Source: a virus. Taken from it: a stretch of DNA of 29,964 nt. The translations under genes were made by a program, and so were the position numbers. Positions 8,361 through 16,293 of this stretch are shown piece after piece; the stretch's first letter is position 1, and each line of letters opens with the position of its first letter. Under the pieces are notes generated by a model, which worked only from the letters and a program-made list of their open reading frames with translations, did no database searches and was not told where the DNA came from. The stretch is from positions 1 through 29,964 of the IMG/VR virus record IMGVR_UViG_3300033144_007587; one strand, given 5' to 3'.

Positions 8361-9078
8361 TTTGGTTGGGTTGTTTTAATTGTTTTCTACTATGCCACAT
8401 TAATGGATCTATGAAATCAAGTAATTCTGGATTCCATTCCAATCCCAGCCAATCGATTGCCTCATACAACTGTTGGTAATCCCCGTTCACAAATCGGTGT
8501 GGCCAGACCTGCTTGCAATTTGGTCCCTCTTCTTCAGACATCATCTCAATGAAACGCTCTATATGCTGATGCACCCACCATTTCCACCCCTCTTCGACAC
8601 TACTAGCACCAACGGCTCTCTGATTTGCTGAATTGTTAAAAGCTTTCATAAATCCAGTCTTCCCACAGGATTGGATAATGTCACCTGTTCTGCGACGTAC
8701 TATAATCCACTTTGCATTGGGAAAGGCGTAATGCCAGATAGGCCACATCAAACACATCTTTGCCCCTTTATACATCCAGGGCCCACCCTCATACCCCTGC
8801 GCGTGTATTACTGCTTCCACCCTGTGTTTCCAATCTCTGGGAATTGTCATATTAGCAACATCAGGCAATGGGTATTGCCCCAAGGGATCTACACCCAATT
8901 CTCTCAAATAAGGCTTCATGATGTTACTGCGTATATCGGCATTCTCAAACATCCCCTTCTGATTATTACTATTGGGTCCGGACATATTCCCACCAAACGC
9001 ACCACACATATTAATTATGCCTGCAATCATGCTGGTGCCACTACGAGCACATCCTGTTATTAAAATCGGGTCTTTCAT
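8338..9078 (-). CDS. PAPS-dependent sulfotransferase
   Basis: This 246-residue protein carries both PAPS-binding signatures. The 5'-phosphosulfate loop is ILITGCARSGTSMIAGI at residues 5-21, and the 3'-phosphate region is KWIIVRRRTGDIIQSC at 123-138. The family moves sulfate from PAPS to hydroxyl or amino groups of carbohydrates or small molecules. The fold resembles the phage and bacterial Sulfotransfer_1/3 group rather than the neighbouring Sulfotransfer_2 protein, so the two are probably not recent copies. The acceptor cannot be read from sequence; the neighbourhood suggests a glycan. It starts 2 nt after the radical SAM/SPASM stop and overlaps the APS-kinase-like gene by 23 nt. No SD precedes the ATG. 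Confidence 0.85.
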   Translation of the reverse strand: MKDPILITGCARSGTSMIAGIINMCGAFGGNMSGPNSNNQKGMFENADIRSNIMKPYLRELGVDPLGQYPLPDVANMTIPRDWKHRVEAVIHAQGYEGGPWMYKGAKMCLMWPIWHYAFPNAKWIIVRRRTGDIIQSCGKTGFMKAFNNSANQRAVGASSVEEGWKWWVHQHIERFIEMMSEEEGPNCKQVWPHRFVNGDYQQLYEAIDWLGLEWNPELLDFIDPLMWHSRKQLKQPNQNGVLDNR

Positions 9079-9080
9079 AT

Positions 9081-10193
9081 CTATGGAAAATATTTACACA
9101 TTGTATCATCAATAATAACCTTTTCAACTATTTCATTGTATGCACCAAAGGTACACCTGGGGCAATCGTCAATCTTTACACTACGGATTATTTCCCGGTG
9201 CCTGTCTGTATTCCATATCTTCAATAGTTCATATGGATCGGGATCATGCCTACACATTATCAAGTCCTCGCGGCCACGCATGTCAAAACACAAATGGACA
9301 TTGCCATCAGCGCCAAATGTCGGAATCAGTGGTATGGCCCAGCAACGGGAGAAACTAAGTTTCCTTGAGAAATCGGGATTGAATTTATGCCTGATTCCAA
9401 ATACCCTAAAATCCTTTGTCTCCAATTTCATCCCCTCCTCTATTTGATCATTTATATGATGGATGGTTGTGACATCGAATTCTGGCTTTTCCTTTACCTT
9501 CGACAGGTTATCCCATCCAGCTGGCCGGAGGTGGAAATCCTTTACACCAACCTCTTTTGCCAGTTTTATAGCGGCATATATTTCACCAGCATTGTCCGGA
9601 GTAAGCAGAAACTTGAAAGCCACATCACACTTGCTTTTATGGTGGTCCACACGCTTCACAAGTTTTTTCATATTTTCAATGACCCTATCAAATGCACCTT
9701 CGCTCTCAATACCTTTTATCTTCGTGTAGGTAGCACTGGTGGCTGCATCTACAGAGAACCCAACCCAACGCGCTGTTATCGCAGCAACATCGATATCTTT
9801 ATCATTCATGGGGAAACCTGTTGTGATAATCCCGGACTCCAAACCATTGCCGTACATGGCCTCAAGCAGGGTTGTCATTTCCTTGTTTATATAAGGCTCA
9901 CCACCACCACTGATACAAGCACTCATGGGAGTAAAATGTCTGGTAGATCCACGCCAGGTTGCTAAGAAGTCAACAAGTTTCAACATATGTTTCCCAGTCA
10001 TAAGCTTGTTGCTGTGGCTCATCATAGTATAGGCATTGCAGTGTGGACAATCGAACATACACTTATTTGACGGATCGATGTCAACAGTCACCGGAGGCAA
10101 ATACTCTTCCTTTGCACATGCTTCCAGGTGCTCTTTCCACAACAACACTTTTGCGCTGTTAAACGGATTCCATGGATTTGACCACTCTTTCAT
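9081..10193 (-). CDS. Radical SAM enzyme with SPASM-like C-terminus
   Basis: This 370-residue protein has the radical SAM CxxxCxxC motif as CMFDCPHC (Cys45, 49, 52), which binds a 4Fe-4S cluster that cleaves SAM. A Gly-rich SAM-binding strand follows (ACISGGGEPYINKEM). The C-terminal part has a Cys pattern (SRCWAIPLIPTFGADG, HLCFDMRG, DDCPRCTFGAYNE, final DTMCKYF), like SPASM/Twitch domains that hold extra clusters. Known members mature peptides, or oxidise or rearrange sugars and alcohols. No short precursor peptide gene is seen nearby, so a sugar or small-molecule substrate fits better; that is inference. The ATG overlaps the sulfotransferase-2 gene by 35 nt, with an A-rich leader and no SD. 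Confidence 0.85.
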   Translation of the reverse strand: MKEWSNPWNPFNSAKVLLWKEHLEACAKEEYLPPVTVDIDPSNKCMFDCPHCNAYTMMSHSNKLMTGKHMLKLVDFLATWRGSTRHFTPMSACISGGGEPYINKEMTTLLEAMYGNGLESGIITTGFPMNDKDIDVAAITARWVGFSVDAATSATYTKIKGIESEGAFDRVIENMKKLVKRVDHHKSKCDVAFKFLLTPDNAGEIYAAIKLAKEVGVKDFHLRPAGWDNLSKVKEKPEFDVTTIHHINDQIEEGMKLETKDFRVFGIRHKFNPDFSRKLSFSRCWAIPLIPTFGADGNVHLCFDMRGREDLIMCRHDPDPYELLKIWNTDRHREIIRSVKIDDCPRCTFGAYNEIVEKVIIDDTMCKYFP

Positions 10194-10830
10194 ATTTTTC
10201 TTTTTTCACTTTCGTGTACAGATCATAATCTTCACTATACATGTCAATGATTTTTGTTTCTAATCTACTATCCCTTCGTATTACATCCATGAGGTATTTT
10301 TGCAATCCAGGCTCCATTGAGCGATTGATCCACACATCGTAATTTATTTGTTTGCGTGTCGTATGCACGTCAACAAAAGCCCTGATGTCATCCAAAAGTA
10401 TATCATACAATAATATGTAATCCATAATGTCTGGATCATACATCTGGTATACCTGCGGCATTATATGTGTATCAAATACATTGTCTTCAATATCACAAAT
10501 GAATTGCCTAAACCTTTTATGTGGATTAATGATTCTATAATATGGCAATGACCTAGTGTACTTTGGTGACCCGTCATGACGCAGCTTCTCTATTTCCAAA
10601 TATCCGGAGACAATCCGTGTCAGTGGATCCCGCACACATGTGAATTTCACCATTTTAGAAGTGTTTGTCTTGTAGGCAGATTTGGATATGTTCCTTTTTT
10701 GGAAAAACATGCGGCTTATTGTGGAATTGGCATTTTTGGACACAGGAAAGAAGCAAAACTTGCCTGTGGTGTTCGTAAAGAACAACCCGTGTTTCCATTT
10801 CCTACGCACTATGTCATTGAATTCCATCAT
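10159..10830 (-). CDS. Sulfotransferase family 2 (carbohydrate type)
   Basis: This 223-residue protein shows the Sulfotransfer_2 layout: FFPVSKNANSTISRMF (about 27-42), matching the family's PKxAxTSxxxxF phosphosulfate loop, and KFTCVRDPLTRIVSGYLE (about 62-79), matching the 3'-phosphate site RDPxxRxxSxY. Eukaryotic relatives sulfate chondroitin, heparan or HNK-1 sugars. Bacterial and phage members are presumed to act on surface glycans. Length is a little short but the core is complete. The second Met (10827) could also serve as start. The ATG overlaps the epimerase stop by 4 nt, with AAGGT a few bases upstream. Together with the second sulfotransferase and the APS-kinase-like gene it forms a sulfation set. 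Confidence 0.82.
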   Translation of the reverse strand: MMEFNDIVRRKWKHGLFFTNTTGKFCFFPVSKNANSTISRMFFQKRNISKSAYKTNTSKMVKFTCVRDPLTRIVSGYLEIEKLRHDGSPKYTRSLPYYRIINPHKRFRQFICDIEDNVFDTHIMPQVYQMYDPDIMDYILLYDILLDDIRAFVDVHTTRKQINYDVWINRSMEPGLQKYLMDVIRRDSRLETKIIDMYSEDYDLYTKVKKEKYERVVKSMESV

Positions 10831-11516
10831 ACCTTTTCATGGATTATTTCCTGTAAATATTCTTCAGGTGTTTTAAACTGTAAATCTGATGTTTTGTACT
10901 TATATATTTGTTTTTTAGCATCTGCACTCACGAACGGATCCTTATCAAACATTTGACAGATGTCACTTACTGCAATCCATCCATCGGAATAAAACCGAAG
11001 TAATTCCTTATTGTGGTTGCTGAACGCAAATGGGATCTTTTTTGCCACCTCTTCAGCTGAAATGACTTGTATTTGGCTGTCCTTTGTAACAAACAACTTC
11101 ACACCCATCAACACATCATGCACAATCCCCTTAGTCATATTCTCACCTATTACAGAACACAATCTGACAATGGTCCATTTGGGACAGTAATGCTTGACAA
11201 TGCGTTCTGCGAGTTTTCTGTGAAATCCATAATTACTTTTACCAGGTGTCTCCGCATCTATAGATGATATGTAAATATATTTGCCATACTTTAAATGACT
11301 GACACGGTACATAACAGAATTGACCGATGCTTCAAAGTCCTGATTTGGATCAGATTCAGCCAGGTACTTCATACTGCTACCGTTGGCATCTATCACGACA
11401 TCATAATAGCTGTCATCCCAATCTGCACGAAATATTGGGTACCGATCACCATCCGGCAGATGATTGAAAATCTCCCGGCCAATAAACCCATTTGCTCCTA
11501 TAACTCCTATTCTCAT
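10827..11516 (-). CDS. NAD-dependent epimerase/dehydratase-like protein (extended SDR)
   Basis: This 229-residue protein has a Rossmann nucleotide-binding loop at the N-terminus (GVIGANGFIGREIF, GxxGxxG type), the strand YIYISSIDAETPG and the catalytic pair in NYGFHRKLAE (Tyr-x-x-x-Lys). These mark an extended short-chain dehydrogenase of the sugar-nucleotide epimerase/dehydratase class. It is shorter than typical UDP-sugar epimerases (about 310-340), with a reduced C-terminal substrate domain, so the substrate may differ. A role in making or altering an activated sugar for the cassette fits. It overlaps the methyltransferase upstream and the sulfotransferase downstream by 4 nt each. Confidence 0.8.
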   Translation of the reverse strand: MRIGVIGANGFIGREIFNHLPDGDRYPIFRADWDDSYYDVVIDANGSSMKYLAESDPNQDFEASVNSVMYRVSHLKYGKYIYISSIDAETPGKSNYGFHRKLAERIVKHYCPKWTIVRLCSVIGENMTKGIVHDVLMGVKLFVTKDSQIQVISAEEVAKKIPFAFSNHNKELLRFYSDGWIAVSDICQMFDKDPFVSADAKKQIYKYKTSDLQFKTPEEYLQEIIHEKV

Positions 11517-12175
11517 AATACTTTGTAAACTTTTTGTATGCTACGCCGCAGTCCACGGCTGTGTATTTCAATTGCCTTAACAGAATGTTCTTCCAACATC
11601 TCTTTCCACGCCAAACTTTCCCCACCCTTATATTCTTTCGTGGCACCCCAATCATCAAAGTATACCACGGTGCCTGGGACAATCAACCAATTCTCAAACA
11701 TAAATTTAAGTGCATCCCGCGTGGACGTGTACAGATCGACATCGATTTCAACAAGTGAAGCAGGATTCATCCTCTCCTTCTTCAGAAGATCTGTATCAAG
11801 TGTGTCACAAAGAAATCCGGGAATGAGCTTGAGTCGTTCGTTTCCAATCCCCTTTGTTATGATGTCCACAACCTTTACAATGGAACAATCGTATAACTTT
11901 GTGGAGGAAAACCCTCCTTTATCAAACTTAACATTCCTTTTATTATACTGCTGACCATTCTCTTTGGGGAAACCAATGAATGAATCAAACCCGAACATTT
12001 TCCCATACTGTATTTGCTTTTCATCCAAATACTCAGATATGTATTTGGCAGACATTCCAGACCATACCCCATATAAATAGACATCACCTATGAAAGTGAT
12101 GGCGTCCATGGCTTCTCTACGACCAGGCCTCATGGTCTTTATGGTTTCTGATATTTCTGTGAATGTTTTAGGCAT
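11513..12175 (-). CDS. TylF/MycF-like O-methyltransferase
   Basis: This 220-residue protein resembles the TylF/MycF (macrocin O-methyltransferase) family, metal-dependent SAM enzymes that methylate sugar hydroxyls in antibiotics and surface glycans. Visible marks are VYLYGVWSGMSAKY (SAM-binding part), FGFDSFIGFP, the acidic metal-binding stretch EIDVDLYTSTRDAL, and VYFDDWG near the end. This order is that of the family. It overlaps the radical SAM gene upstream by 8 nt and the epimerase by 4 nt. The leader has no SD. A sugar acceptor is likely from family and context; the exact position methylated cannot be inferred. Confidence 0.85.
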   Translation of the reverse strand: MPKTFTEISETIKTMRPGRREAMDAITFIGDVYLYGVWSGMSAKYISEYLDEKQIQYGKMFGFDSFIGFPKENGQQYNKRNVKFDKGGFSSTKLYDCSIVKVVDIITKGIGNERLKLIPGFLCDTLDTDLLKKERMNPASLVEIDVDLYTSTRDALKFMFENWLIVPGTVVYFDDWGATKEYKGGESLAWKEMLEEHSVKAIEIHSRGLRRSIQKVYKVL

Positions 12176-13379
12176 TGGTTGCTGCGTTAAATTCGTGTCT
12201 TAACTCAATAAGTTCAGATATGGACATAGTTTCATGTGTGATATTTGAATCAATATAATAGTTCTCCGGATACTCTTCCCTGATCTCATAACCATTCTCT
12301 TTGCAATAATCCCACAGCCTGGTGCCTGGAAAGACACTCAAGAGGGTCATCTTGCCTGACTGCACCCCACACTCCACATTGAGGGCGATCGTCGCTCTGA
12401 TGTCCTCTGTTGTCTCTGTGGGGGCTCCTATGATGTTGTATGAAGTCGTCTTCAGACCCACTTTCTTCGCTGTGTGAAATGCATCGAGAATCTTCTTTCG
12501 GGACATGTTGCGTTTATAAAGCCCGTTGCGAATCCTATCCACACCACTTTCAATACCCATCCGGATAGTGGTACAACCTGCTTCCTTAAGTGCTACCAAG
12601 ACTTCTTCATTGACAGTATCTGGTCTGGTTTCCACAGAGAATGGTACTGATATGGAATCCCTATACTTTGCACACAACTCAATAGTTCGCTTCTTATTCA
12701 CGGTAAATGTCTCATCAGTGAACCAAACCATATCCATATCATACTTTCTTGTAATGAAACCTACTTCATCAATGATATCATCAACTTCACGGAACCTGGT
12801 TATTTTCTCCTCATACAACTTGGCCATAGCATCACATGAACAATAGGTGCATCGGAACGGGCATCCCCGGGCGGTAAGAAACACACCAGATGCTCTATGC
12901 TCTTCAGATTCCCAATTAAGTTGTTTGGCAAAGTGCCTTTGGAACATCCCATGGTCCGGCCAAGGCAGTGCATCTACATCGGCAAGCTTGCCTGTGATGA
13001 CACTCGTCAATGACTGACCTTGTAAATAATCGAGAAGGGCATATTCTGCTTCACCAATAATTGCAGAGTCAAATACTCCAGAATCAAAAGGTGTGAATGT
13101 TGCGTGGTAACCACCTATTACAAAGGGAACATTGGTCATGATCTTCAACTCCCGAGCTAATTCCTTTACAAAGGTGTAATCCGGTGACAGGGCACTGAAG
13201 CAAATGACATCAGGTTCTATCGATTTTACCTGTATCTTGAGGAAGTTCACCGTTTCAAATGTACCATCCCACAAGAACACTTCTATCCCATTATACTTCA
13301 GATATGAAGATATGTAAGCCAGCCCCATAGGAATCTGTAGGGTCTTAGCCACGTTAGGATATATGAGTAGGACTTTCAT
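12168..13379 (-). CDS. B12-binding-domain radical SAM protein
   Basis: This 403-residue protein has an N-terminal Rossmann domain of the B12-binding type (residues 1-130, starting MKVLLIYPNVAKTLQIPMG). The radical SAM motif GCPFRCTYC follows, with Cys173, 177 and 180. Later come VWFTDETFTVNKKR and IRMGIESGVDRI, both typical of the class. The canonical cobalt-ligand DxHxxG is not present, as in several members that may not bind cobalamin tightly. Members methylate unactivated carbons or do other radical steps in natural-product, lipid and glycan pathways. It overlaps the preceding methyltransferase by 26 nt and the next by 8 nt. The substrate is unknown. Confidence 0.88.
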   Translation of the reverse strand: MKVLLIYPNVAKTLQIPMGLAYISSYLKYNGIEVFLWDGTFETVNFLKIQVKSIEPDVICFSALSPDYTFVKELARELKIMTNVPFVIGGYHATFTPFDSGVFDSAIIGEAEYALLDYLQGQSLTSVITGKLADVDALPWPDHGMFQRHFAKQLNWESEEHRASGVFLTARGCPFRCTYCSCDAMAKLYEEKITRFREVDDIIDEVGFITRKYDMDMVWFTDETFTVNKKRTIELCAKYRDSISVPFSVETRPDTVNEEVLVALKEAGCTTIRMGIESGVDRIRNGLYKRNMSRKKILDAFHTAKKVGLKTTSYNIIGAPTETTEDIRATIALNVECGVQSGKMTLLSVFPGTRLWDYCKENGYEIREEYPENYYIDSNITHETMSISELIELRHEFNAATNA

Positions 13380-14052
13380 TAAGTTTTTTTATGACCAGTA
13401 CAGAAGCATCGTCTTCTTGATTTAAAAAAGTTGTATGGGTTCTCTCAATTTTTGCGAACTCCCATCCTGGTGGCTGTATTCGTTTAAAAAACGTTTCATA
13501 ATTTCTTCTCTGGAAATTTTCCTGCAAAACTATTGTCTTTCTGGCAGACATGCATATATTGAGAATCGCTTTTCCACAATTGACATCACTGAGGTGCATC
13601 AATACCGCACTGGATACAATACAATCAACAGGAGGAACACTATTTTTCACAATATCAACACACCCCACGAAAGGGATCAAACTCAAATGATCTGTTTTGA
13701 GAGATACTATTTGCTCCTCTGATATGTCTGATCCGTAAACTTGTATTTTTCCATTGGACAACATACTTATATTGGATAGGTGATTTCCACGACCACAACC
13801 GATTTCATGAAGATCTTTGGGAGCAAGTTTTAAAATCATTTCATATAACAACTTATGCTGTGGATGTATTTGTAAACACCCTTTTTCAATATACAATTCA
13901 TTATCTACATACACATGATTCTCATCAGACAAAACAAGGGTATACGTATTCTCAAGATCTACCAGTTTTTGATTGTATAACGATGGATACCTGCCCCAAT
14001 CGTAATCATCCTCTCGCACACCTCTACGCATCTTATATGGCTTCCTTGACAT
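13354..14052 (-). CDS. Class I SAM-dependent methyltransferase
   Basis: I place the start at ATG 14052 (232 residues). A TTG at 14058 would add two residues and is less likely. The SAM-binding glycine loop is DLHEIGCGRGNHL, followed by the acidic strand end VYGSDIS and the post-motif region SSAVLMHLSD, as in Methyltransf_11/25-type enzymes. The N-terminus (YDWGRYPSLYNQKL) and C-terminus are not diagnostic. The acceptor is unknown; by context a sugar or other cassette intermediate. It overlaps the GT10-like gene upstream and the radical SAM gene downstream by about 20-26 nt. No SD is visible. Confidence 0.82.
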   Translation of the reverse strand: MSRKPYKMRRGVREDDYDWGRYPSLYNQKLVDLENTYTLVLSDENHVYVDNELYIEKGCLQIHPQHKLLYEMILKLAPKDLHEIGCGRGNHLSNISMLSNGKIQVYGSDISEEQIVSLKTDHLSLIPFVGCVDIVKNSVPPVDCIVSSAVLMHLSDVNCGKAILNICMSARKTIVLQENFQRRNYETFFKRIQPPGWEFAKIERTHTTFLNQEDDASVLVIKKLNESPTHIS

Positions 14053-14749
14053 GATCAAATTGTTTAAAAAAGTTATGGTATAAATAATCTTCTATGACCT
14101 TGTAGCCATGGAAGGCTGTTTTAAAATTGTGTTTTATTGCTGGCATGCGTAACCCGGTAGCAAAACAATCAATGAGGATGTCAGACCAGTAATCTTTTAC
14201 CGATGTGTTGTGGATGGCCACCTGGTACATATACGGGGCATATACTTCTGCCCTTGCTTCTGGGGGAAATGGTTTGTATCCTCTACCAACAACGTGTAAT
14301 ACATCAGCAAATTCTTTCACAACCTCGTGCCTGAAACGATGTCCCACGGCTTTGCGCTTATCACCAACTACGGTAAGAACGAGCTCTGACTTGGGATAGA
14401 TCTTCCACTCATGAGAATATAATGAAGAACCACTGCCCGGGCAAAAGACTCTTTTTTTCTCAGGAAATAATTCCAAGAAGTCCAAATCATGAGAAATGAT
14501 ATAGTCATATTGCTCTGCATATTTCTGTAAAACATTATAAGCTTTGAAATTTATCACAGCAGGCTCTATAATCCACGCTACCTGCAAAGTATCGGCCATA
14601 CGTTTTACAGTGGGGAGATAAGCGGCAGTATACACATTGACTTTTCTGATTCTATTATCCCTCTTCCACTGCACATGCTGTGGCGAGTCATATCCGTTGA
14701 AACAAGGGACATGCCTGATATTTTTATCCATGAGGGTTATTTCCATCAT
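14033..14749 (-). CDS. GT10-like putative glycosyltransferase
   Basis: This 238-residue protein has no single strong family motif. The segment YQVAIHNTSVKDYWSDILID, followed by CFATGLRMP, parallels the acceptor/donor region of GT10 fucosyltransferases (family: FENSxxxxYxTEKxxDxxxxGxxP). The usual TEK is replaced by SDI here. Earlier parts (YIISHDLDFLEL; FCPGSGSSLYSHEW) look like GT-B N-terminal strands. The likely role is sugar transfer to a surface glycan, perhaps with fucose or a related sugar, next to a GT11 fucosyltransferase-like gene. The altered TEK motif makes the donor uncertain. Alternatives are another GT-B family or a non-catalytic relative. It starts with a double ATG overlapping the carbamoyltransferase stop. 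Confidence 0.55.
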   Translation of the reverse strand: MMEITLMDKNIRHVPCFNGYDSPQHVQWKRDNRIRKVNVYTAAYLPTVKRMADTLQVAWIIEPAVINFKAYNVLQKYAEQYDYIISHDLDFLELFPEKKRVFCPGSGSSLYSHEWKIYPKSELVLTVVGDKRKAVGHRFRHEVVKEFADVLHVVGRGYKPFPPEARAEVYAPYMYQVAIHNTSVKDYWSDILIDCFATGLRMPAIKHNFKTAFHGYKVIEDYLYHNFFKQFDHVKEAI

Positions 14750-16293
14750 GACTTTTCAAATAAATAATTTTCTACTACTACGTAATCCATCTCGGTATTG
14801 TATAATATGTGTAGAGCGTCTTCAATTGTTGTCAGAATAGGCTTTCCCTTTATATTGAAAGATGTGTTCAAAAGGACATCTTTGCCATAATCACTGCTCA
14901 TGTACCCCAACAAGCTATGCAGGAATGAGTTCTCACTTGCCTTCACTGTCTGAATCCTGGCCGTGCCATCAACATGTGTAATTGCTGGAAGACGGACGTG
15001 TGATTTAACCCGCGTACAAAATGACATAAATGGAGATTCTCCGGAAAACTCAAAATACTTCTCCCTTTTCTCATACTGGACCACCGGCGCATAGGGACGA
15101 TACCATTCCCGGAACTTGACCTTCTTATTGAGTATGTCTTTCATATCCGGATACGTGGGATCACACAGTATACTCCTGTTACCAAGCGCACGTGGTCCCA
15201 CCTCGGAATCACCCTGCACCACACCTATAATATTTCCCTGGTCCAGAAGTGTGGCAATCCGTTTAATATTGCATTTTTTTGCCTTATATTTTTTCACATA
15301 CATCTCGATCTTGTCCGCATCTAAGACAGGAAATCCTTTGTACGTGATATCAAGTTTTTCATCTGAGTTTATCTCCCGGGCGATCATGCCAAAGGATAGA
15401 CCGCAATCATTGGGATTAGGTGGGACAAACACAGGATTATCTATACCACGCCGTAGTTCTTCATTGAACAGGACGTTCAAAGCACACCCGCCCGTAAGAA
15501 CAATAGGAAGATTGTAGTTGTCTAATACACTGTTTATTTGTTCCAAAACAAGTGCCTCAAAAACAAATTGTGAAGTAGCGGCCAGATCATATGCATTCTC
15601 TCCGGACAATGAGTTCACACCAAGATACAGGCCTATATTAAGTTTTTTCAAAGACTTGGGATGATGCCCACTGCAGTGCATGTAAAATTGCTTCACAGGA
15701 CGTAACCACTCCTTACGTATATTACCATAAGCAGCTAAACCCATTTTCTTCCCGGCAAACGATAACAGATAACTTCCCCAATTCAACTTGTTTTCCTTGG
15801 TCACCTCGTTCAAGGGCATTGCCAAGAGATTGTATCCGGATCCCACTCTTGGATGGGTGATCGATTTTATTTTGTTAATTGTACCATCCTTGACATGGTA
15901 TATGTTGAAGTAAGAAACCTTGCCGTAATCCCATCCCCCGTCGTCATAAGAAACCACAATAGCTTCTTTGAATCCGGAAAGGTGGTATGCCCCGGCAGCA
16001 TGTTCCAGGTGGTGGCCACCTTCTTTAAAGGCCTTTATATCCCAAATCTCTTTGAGGTAGGTAATATGTGAGTTTGGGACACCGTGCGTAATACAGAGAT
16101 CAAAAACAGGTAGTCCAAATTCTTTTTCAATCAATTCGGTTATGATCCGATATATTAGTTTGAAATCGGCATAGGTGTTAAGCGTAAAGTACCTTTCCTT
16201 TACCAACCGCTCCAGTTCGAAAATACGAACCTTGCCGTCAGAGTAAACGGTAATATTTGCGTCATGATGTCCGTAAATACTTATAATCATCAT
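14746..16293 (-). CDS. Carbamoyltransferase (NodU/CmcH family)
   Basis: This 515-residue protein has the full carbamoyltransferase pattern. The N-terminus GHHDANITVYSDG is followed by GGHHLEHAAGAYHLSG (metal-binding His94, 95, 98), SYDDGGWD, VLTGGCALNVLFN (about 265-277), QGDSEVGPRALGNRSILCDP (360-379), KVKFREWYRPYAPVV and LLNTSFNIKGKP near the end. The family moves a carbamoyl group from carbamoyl phosphate through carbamoyl-AMP to a hydroxyl of a sugar or antibiotic: NodU on Nod factors, CmcH on cephamycin, and GdmN/NovN-type enzymes. Both the TsaD-like catalytic part and the C-terminal domain are intact, so it should be active. It overlaps its neighbours by 4 nt each. A sugar acceptor is inferred from context. 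Confidence 0.93.
   Translation of the reverse strand: MMIISIYGHHDANITVYSDGKVRIFELERLVKERYFTLNTYADFKLIYRIITELIEKEFGLPVFDLCITHGVPNSHITYLKEIWDIKAFKEGGHHLEHAAGAYHLSGFKEAIVVSYDDGGWDYGKVSYFNIYHVKDGTINKIKSITHPRVGSGYNLLAMPLNEVTKENKLNWGSYLLSFAGKKMGLAAYGNIRKEWLRPVKQFYMHCSGHHPKSLKKLNIGLYLGVNSLSGENAYDLAATSQFVFEALVLEQINSVLDNYNLPIVLTGGCALNVLFNEELRRGIDNPVFVPPNPNDCGLSFGMIAREINSDEKLDITYKGFPVLDADKIEMYVKKYKAKKCNIKRIATLLDQGNIIGVVQGDSEVGPRALGNRSILCDPTYPDMKDILNKKVKFREWYRPYAPVVQYEKREKYFEFSGESPFMSFCTRVKSHVRLPAITHVDGTARIQTVKASENSFLHSLLGYMSSDYGKDVLLNTSFNIKGKPILTTIEDALHILYNTEMDYVVVENYLFEKS

Noticed and set aside
9387-9965. Plus-strand open frame of 192 codons
   Set aside because: It is antisense to the radical SAM/SPASM gene, which has clear motifs. 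No domain or ribosome site supports it.
9081-13379. RiPP precursor peptide next to the radical SAM genes
   Set aside because: Gaps here are at most a few nt and genes overlap. No short minus-strand frame with leader-core features was found outside the larger genes.
14053-14058. TTG start for the class I methyltransferase
   Set aside because: ATG two codons later (14052) is the more usual choice, and neither has an SD favouring TTG.
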